A stretch of 43,676 nucleotides of DNA from Candidatus Zixiibacteriota bacterium (GTDB lineage: Bacteria; RBG-13-66-14; B26-G2; WVWN01), in contig WVWN01000065.1 of NCBI GenBank assembly GCA_011773985.1, positions 1 to 43,676 on the forward strand, in the 5' to 3' direction. The position numbers were made by a program, and so were the translations under genes. Numbering within the stretch: position 1 is the stretch's first letter; the number at the start of each line of letters is the position of its first letter. The notes below the pieces were generated by a model, which searched no databases, had not been told where the DNA came from, and worked only from the letters and a program-made list of their open reading frames with translations. Below are positions 39,630 to 43,676 of this stretch, one piece after another.

Positions 39630-40565
39630 ATGAAAAGGCTAATCGGTATAATGGCCGCTTTTTGTGGCGTCGTACTACTCGGGGCGTGTGAAGAATCGCC
39701 GACAGAGCCCCCCAAGCCCGAGCCGGAATGGGCCTACGAGGGCCAGTGGCACACCCCATGCCCACTCATGGGCGATTGGCTCGCGGTCGCCCCGGACGGA
39801 AACGTTTACCTAGCAGACCAAGACAACCACTGCGTTAAATACTTCACCTCCACCGGTTCGTTCCTCGGAAAGTGGGGTTCGTGGGGCTTCGAGAACGGCC
39901 AATTCGTGTTTCCAGAAGCCCTCGCAATTGCGGCCAACGGCAACGTCTACGTCACTGATGGGACTGGCCGCGTCCAATACTTCAACGCGGGCGGCTCGTT
40001 CCTCGGCAAGTGGGGTTCGTGGGGCACGGGTGAGGGCCAGTTCTATGAACCCACGGGCATCGCCGTTGCCGGAAACGGCAACGTGTACGTCAGCGATGCG
40101 GACCTCAACCGCGTCCAATACTTCACCTCGACCGGCAAGTTCCTCGGCAAGTGGGGGTCGTCCGGGTTCGGTGACGGCGAATTCGACGTGCCCCGCGGCC
40201 TCGACGTAGCCCCTAACGGGACCGTTTACGTCGCGGAACAGCGGAACTACCGCGTACAGTTTTTTACCCCCAAAGGTTCCTTCCAGGGCAAATGGGGCTC
40301 GGCCGGTACGGGCGACGGGCAATTCGCCGAACCTCTTGACGTCGACGTCGCGCCGAACGGTACCGTGTTCGTAGCCGACTGCGACAGCGACCGCATCCAG
40401 TACTTCACCGCGGCCGGCTCGTTTCAGGGTAAGTGGGGTAAAAACGGTACAGGTAACGGCGAATTCATTAGCCCTGTTAGTGTAGAAATGTCCCCCGACG
40501 GTAAGCGCGCCTACGTAGGCGACGAGTGGAATTTCCGCGTCCAGTATTTCAAAAAGAGGGACTAG
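39630..40565 (+). CDS. NHL-repeat surface lipoprotein
   Basis: 311 residues. Signal peptide as in 38276 (GVVLLGAC, Cys20). The first unit is altered: HTPCPLMGDWLAVAPDGNVY and LADQDNHCVKYF, with a Cys in the usual HRVQYF. Six units; ends YFKKRD and TAG, followed in frame by AVAPALLRRVKGSSK and a second TAG, a degraded tail. Confidence 0.92.
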   Translation: MKRLIGIMAAFCGVVLLGACEESPTEPPKPEPEWAYEGQWHTPCPLMGDWLAVAPDGNVYLADQDNHCVKYFTSTGSFLGKWGSWGFENGQFVFPEALAIAANGNVYVTDGTGRVQYFNAGGSFLGKWGSWGTGEGQFYEPTGIAVAGNGNVYVSDADLNRVQYFTSTGKFLGKWGSSGFGDGEFDVPRGLDVAPNGTVYVAEQRNYRVQFFTPKGSFQGKWGSAGTGDGQFAEPLDVDVAPNGTVFVADCDSDRIQYFTAAGSFQGKWGKNGTGNGEFISPVSVEMSPDGKRAYVGDEWNFRVQYFKKRD

Positions 40566-40613
40566 GCGGTTGCCCCCGCCTTGCTACGCCGCGTGAAGGG
40601 GTCGTCTAAGTAG
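40566..40613 (+). repeat. Degraded in-frame tail behind TAG
   Basis: Reads AVAPALLRRVKGSSK and TAG: length and frame are kept but the SLG and ALFR residues have changed. Confidence 0.8.
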
Positions 40614-40745
40614 GGGCGACCGGCCGGTCGCCCGAAGTGGACAAGGAACAGGGGACAAGGGCCTTAAACCCCCTATCTTGCGAGGGGCCGACCTCCAGGT
40701 CGGCCCGTTTTATTCAATACCGCCGCAAGGGGCGACCTTTTTTTG

Positions 40746-40988
40746 TTGACAATGGGGCCAGTACATATTAAGTTGTAATCGGTAGTCGAACAAAAGCGGC
40801 GGTTCACCGTTCTCAGCCGCGGAGGGTAAGATCGAGCGGTACATTCTTTCGGCGTCGTTGCTTTCGGCGGCCGTCAACGCGGCCGCAGTTTCATCTTAGC
40901 AACCAACACCCGAGTCGGGCCTCGTGCCCCGCTCGCGTATTTCATTATTATATTTAATGCCCTGAGCTTAGGGCGGAAGGAGAGAGAA
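40746..40988 (+). promoter_or_regulatory. Type-I leader before 40989
   Basis: TTGACA (40746-40751), -10 at 40769-40774, box TACATTCTTTCGG (one change). The terminator stem has CCCGAG (40909-40914) with CTCGCG (40932-40937), one mismatch, and its T-tract is interrupted (TATTTC), so termination should be weak. Confidence 0.78.
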
Positions 40989-41924
40989 ATGAAAAGGGCA
41001 ATCGGTATAATAGGCGCGCTTTGTGCCGTTGTATTGCTCGGGGCGTGTGAAGAATCGCCGACGGAGCCCCCCAAGCCCGAGCCGGAATGGGCCTACGAGG
41101 GTCAGTGGGGCAAATTCGGCTTGCCGCACGGCGTCGCGGTCACCCCCCCGGACGGAAACGTTTACGTAGCCGATACCCGCAGCTGCTGCATCAAATACTT
41201 CACGCCCACCGGCTCGTTCCTCGGCATGTGGGGCTCGGAAGGCACGGGGAACGGCCAATTCGATAATCCGCTAGCCCTCGCAATCGCAGCCAACGGCAAC
41301 GTCTACGTCGCCGACTCGGGTAACGACCGCGTCCAATACTTCAGCGCGGGCGGCTCGTTCCTCGGCAAGTGGGGCTCTCGCGGCTCGGGCAACGGCCAAT
41401 TCAATTGCCCGTACGGCATCGCAATCGCTCCGAACCGCAACGTATACGTCACCGAAGATGTTGGCTGTCGCGTTCAATATTTCACCCCTACGGGTTCCTT
41501 CCTCGGCAGGTGGGGGTCGAAGGGGTCGGGCGACGGCCAATTCATTTTGCCGGCCGGCGCCGACGTAGCCCCAAACGGCAACGTCTACGTCAGCGATTAC
41601 TACACCGACCGCATCCAATATTTCACGCCCGCCGGCAGCTACCTGGGTAAATGGGGCTCGTCCGGTACGGGCGACGGCCAATTCGACTTTCCTCTTGACG
41701 TCGCCGTCGCGCCGAACGGTACCGTATTCGTACCCGATGCCGATAACGACCGCATCCAGTACTTCACCGCGGCCGGCTCGTTTCAGGGTAAGTGGGGTAA
41801 AGACGGTGAAGGTAACGGCGAATTCGAAACCCCTGCTAGCGTAGATATGTCCCCCGACGGTAAGCGCGTCTATGTAGCCGACCAGTGGAATTTCCGCATC
41901 CAGTATTTCAAAAAGAGGGACTAG
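40989..41924 (+). CDS. NHL-repeat surface lipoprotein
   Basis: 311 residues. Signal peptide MKRAIGIIGALCAVVLLGAC (Cys20). First unit shortened, with TRSCCIKYF in place of NHRVQYF. Six units, ends YFKKRD and TAG. A perfect tail, AVAPASLGRVKALFR, follows in the same frame, so read-through of one TAG would add it. Confidence 0.92.
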   Translation: MKRAIGIIGALCAVVLLGACEESPTEPPKPEPEWAYEGQWGKFGLPHGVAVTPPDGNVYVADTRSCCIKYFTPTGSFLGMWGSEGTGNGQFDNPLALAIAANGNVYVADSGNDRVQYFSAGGSFLGKWGSRGSGNGQFNCPYGIAIAPNRNVYVTEDVGCRVQYFTPTGSFLGRWGSKGSGDGQFILPAGADVAPNGNVYVSDYYTDRIQYFTPAGSYLGKWGSSGTGDGQFDFPLDVAVAPNGTVFVPDADNDRIQYFTAAGSFQGKWGKDGEGNGEFETPASVDMSPDGKRVYVADQWNFRIQYFKKRD

Positions 41925-41972
41925 GCGGTTGCCCCCGCCTCCCTCGGCCGCGTGAAGGCGTTGTTCCGGTAG
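41925..41972 (+). repeat. Intact in-frame tail behind a single TAG
   Basis: Sixteen codons, AVAPASLGRVKALFR and TAG, start directly after the lipoprotein stop. No substitution relative to the translated tails. Confidence 0.92.
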
Positions 41973-42085
41973 GGGCGACCGGCCGGTAGGCAAAAGACGG
42001 CAAACGGCTCAAGCCCCTTGTTCAGGGGCAGCCTTCGGGCCGTCCCGTTTTATTCAATACCGGCGCAGGGGGGCGACTTTTTTTA

Positions 42086-42328
42086 TTGACAATGGGGCCA
42101 GTACATATTAGGTTGTAATTGGTAGTCGAACAAAAGCGGCGGTTCGTCGTTCTCAACCGCGGAGGTTAAAATCGAGTACTACGTTCTTTCGGCGTCGTTG
42201 CTTTCGGCGGCCGTCAACGCGGCCGCAGTTCCGGGATAGTAACGAACACCCGAGTCGGGCCTCGTGCCCCGCTCGGGTATTTCATTATTATATTTAATGC
42301 CCTGAGCTTAGGGCGGAAGGAGAGCGAA
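42086..42328 (+). promoter_or_regulatory. Type-I leader before 42329
   Basis: TTGACA (42086-42091), 17 bases, TAGGTT (42109-42114). The terminator stem is CCCGAG (42249-42254) with CTCGGG (42272-42277): against the 38198 copy both sides have changed and pairing is kept. T-tract interrupted (TATTTC). Confidence 0.85.
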
Positions 42329-43270
42329 ATGAAGAGGTTAATCGGTATAATAGGCGCGTTATGTGGCGTCGTGTTACTCGGGGCGTGTGAAGAAGAATCG
42401 CCGACAGAGCCCCCTAAGCCCGAGCCGGAATGGGCCTACGAGGGCCAGTGGCACGCCATACCCCCACAGACGGGTGCCTGGCTCGCGGTCGCCCCGGACG
42501 GAAACGTTTACCTCGCAGACGAAGACAACCACTGCGTTAAATACTTCACCGCCACCGGCTCGTTCCTCGGCAAGTGGGGCTCGGAAGGCACGGGGAACGG
42601 CCAATTCGAGTTTCCGAATGCCCTCGCAGTCGCGGCCAACGGCAACGTCTACGTCACCGACGATGGGACTCACCGCGTACAGTACTTCACCTCTACCGGC
42701 TCGTTCCTCGGTAAGTGGGGCTCTGGCGGCTCGGGTGAGGGCCAGTTCAGTATGCCCTGGGGCATCGCCGTTGCCGCAAACGGCAACGTGTACGTCAGCG
42801 AAGTGGACCTCGACCGCGTCCAGTACTTCACCTCGACCGGCAAGTTCCTCGGCAAGTGGGGTGGTCCCGGCACGGCTAACGGCAAATTTAACCAACCCGC
42901 CGGCGTCGCGGTAGCCCCTAACGGGAACGTTTACGTCGCTGACTGGGGCAACGCCCGGGTCCAGTTTTTTAGCCCCAAAGGTTCCTTCCTGGGCAAATGG
43001 GGCTCGCCCGGTACCGGCAACGGCGAATTCGACGAACCTCTTGACGTCGCCGTTGCGCCGTACGGTACTGTATTCGTAGCCGACGGCGCTAACGACCGCA
43101 TCCAGTACTTCAGCGCGGCCGGCTCGTTTCTGGGTAAGTGGGGTAAAAACGGTAAGGGCGACGGCGAATTCGAGGAACCTATTAGCGTACATACGTCGCC
43201 CGACGGTAAGCGCGCCTACGTAGGCGACGACGGGAATGTCCGCGTCCAGTATTTCAAAAAGAGGGACTAG
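42329..43270 (+). CDS. NHL-repeat surface lipoprotein
   Basis: 313 residues. Signal peptide MKRLIGIIGALCGVVLLGAC (Cys20), followed by one extra Glu in the linker (EEESPTEPP). First unit HAIPPQTGAWLAVAPDGNVY, LADEDNHCVKYF, as in 39630. Six units, ends YFKKRD and TAG, then in frame AGAPAYLGRVKALFR and TAG. Confidence 0.92.
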   Translation: MKRLIGIIGALCGVVLLGACEEESPTEPPKPEPEWAYEGQWHAIPPQTGAWLAVAPDGNVYLADEDNHCVKYFTATGSFLGKWGSEGTGNGQFEFPNALAVAANGNVYVTDDGTHRVQYFTSTGSFLGKWGSGGSGEGQFSMPWGIAVAANGNVYVSEVDLDRVQYFTSTGKFLGKWGGPGTANGKFNQPAGVAVAPNGNVYVADWGNARVQFFSPKGSFLGKWGSPGTGNGEFDEPLDVAVAPYGTVFVADGANDRIQYFSAAGSFLGKWGKNGKGDGEFEEPISVHTSPDGKRAYVGDDGNVRVQYFKKRD

Positions 43271-43318
43271 GCGGGTGCGCCCGCCTATCTGGGCCGGGTG
43301 AAGGCGCTGTTCCGGTAG
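43271..43318 (+). repeat. In-frame tail behind TAG
   Basis: AGAPAYLGRVKALFR and TAG; Ser of SLGRV is Tyr. Confidence 0.88.
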
Positions 43319-43324
43319 GGGCGA

Positions 43325-43591
43325 GGGCTAGGTACGGGCGACGGGCAATTCGCCGAACCTCTTGACGTCGCCGTCGCGCCGAACGGTACCGTGTTCGTAG
43401 CCGATGCCGATAACGACCGCATCCAGTACTTCACGGCGAGCGGCTCGTTTCAGGGTAAGTGGGGTAAAAACGGTAAAGGTAACGGCGAATTCGTTAGCCC
43501 TGTTAGCGTAGAAATGTCCCCCGACGGTAAGCGCGCCTACGTAGGCGACGAGTGGAATTTCCGCATCCAGTATTTCAAAAAGAGGCACTAG
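43325..43591 (+). pseudogene. 3' fragment of an NHL lipoprotein gene, fused behind a tail
   Basis: The 3' module of the previous gene (GTAGGGGCGA) passes at about 43330 into GGTACGGGCGACGGGCAATT, an internal NHL sequence that matches 40306 onward. The fragment has the last two units, ends YFKKRH and TAG, then AVAPASLGRVKVLSSRGD in frame. It has no start, signal peptide or leader. GGGGCGAC/GGGCGACGGGC microhomology sits at the junction. Confidence 0.85.
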
Positions 43592-43676
43592 GCGGTTGCC
43601 CCCGCCTCGCTCGGCCGCGTGAAGGTGCTGTCTAGTAGGGGCGACTAGCCTTCGCCCAAAGACGGCAAGGGGCTTA
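43592..43676 (+). repeat. 3' module at the window edge
   Basis: An in-frame tail behind TAG (AVAPASLGRVKVLSS), then the GGGGCGAC repeat and the first half of the AAGGGGCTTA palindrome. The next cassette is expected beyond the window. Confidence 0.85.

Noticed and set aside
38035-42328. Type-I leaders as a known riboswitch (c-di-GMP, cobalamin, TPP, SAM)
   Set aside because: I could not find the conserved core sequences of these classes in any copy.
22852-43591. Regular 141-bp repeats that could suggest a CRISPR array or satellite
   Set aside because: The repeats are coding (47-residue NHL units), too long for CRISPR, with no unique spacers and no cas genes.
1-43676. rRNA, tRNA, tmRNA or transposase genes
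   Set aside because: None was recognised on either strand by eye; a dedicated tRNA and RNA scan could still find short ones.

Overview
The window is a GC-rich stretch from a Gram-negative-type bacterium with Sec and lipoprotein signal peptides and AGGAGG ribosome sites. No rRNA, tRNA or taxonomic marker gene was found. The extreme expansion of NHL-propeller surface proteins suggests an uncultured candidate phylum (my guess is FCB- or Coatesbacteria-like, low confidence).

Region 1 (1-5957, minus strand) is a degenerate prophage head/tail block: small terminase-like protein, large terminase, portal, a small unknown and the start of a tape-measure-like protein. No capsid, scaffold or protease gene is present. 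In its middle, a more A/T-rich two-gene module (CHAT/caspase-like protease plus a membrane-anchored protein) has its own perfect consensus promoter, like a phage moron. Region 2 (6156-13000) holds a DUF5678-like/retropepsin cassette between two 53-bp direct repeats, three TTG-started cupins, the first secreted NHL and adhesin-like proteins, a 4Fe-4S protein and a membrane protein. Region 3 (13234-20310) has a MarR-autoregulated flavin-oxidoreductase operon, a chimeric pseudogene junction, a 12-repeat NHL protein, and two peptidoglycan hydrolases (M15 peptidase and Amidase_3) that share an undescribed N-terminal domain, with a TolB-like protein between them. Region 4 (20615-22496) is a tandem triplet of cysteine-rich DUF3795 genes.

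Region 5 (22590-43676) is an NHL-repeat gene farm: 13 intact or broken NHL cassettes, all on the plus strand, interrupted only by an SDR epimerase (with a 359-bp tandem duplication of its 5' end), an adhesin-like protein and a GH130/GT4 carbohydrate pair. Cassettes are modular. One 5' module is a ~240-nt leader: a TTGACA-N17 promoter, a conserved RNA, and an intrinsic-terminator hairpin just before the ribosome site. The body is built of 47-residue (141-bp) NHL units. The 3' module encodes the C-terminal tail SLGRVKALFR, followed by palindromes and a terminator.

The most interesting signals are three. (i) The tail is translated only on Sec-secreted proteins and never on lipobox lipoproteins, so it looks like an undescribed surface-anchoring or sorting signal. 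(ii) Most of the lipoproteins keep the tail-coding DNA in frame immediately behind a single stop, nearly always TAG. (iii) The leader RNA occurs nine times, with a two-sided compensatory change in its terminator stem. The same tail DNA also lies behind unrelated cytoplasmic genes (epimerase, glycosyltransferase, ferredoxin), which points to recombination between 3' modules as the way cargo genes enter the cluster.
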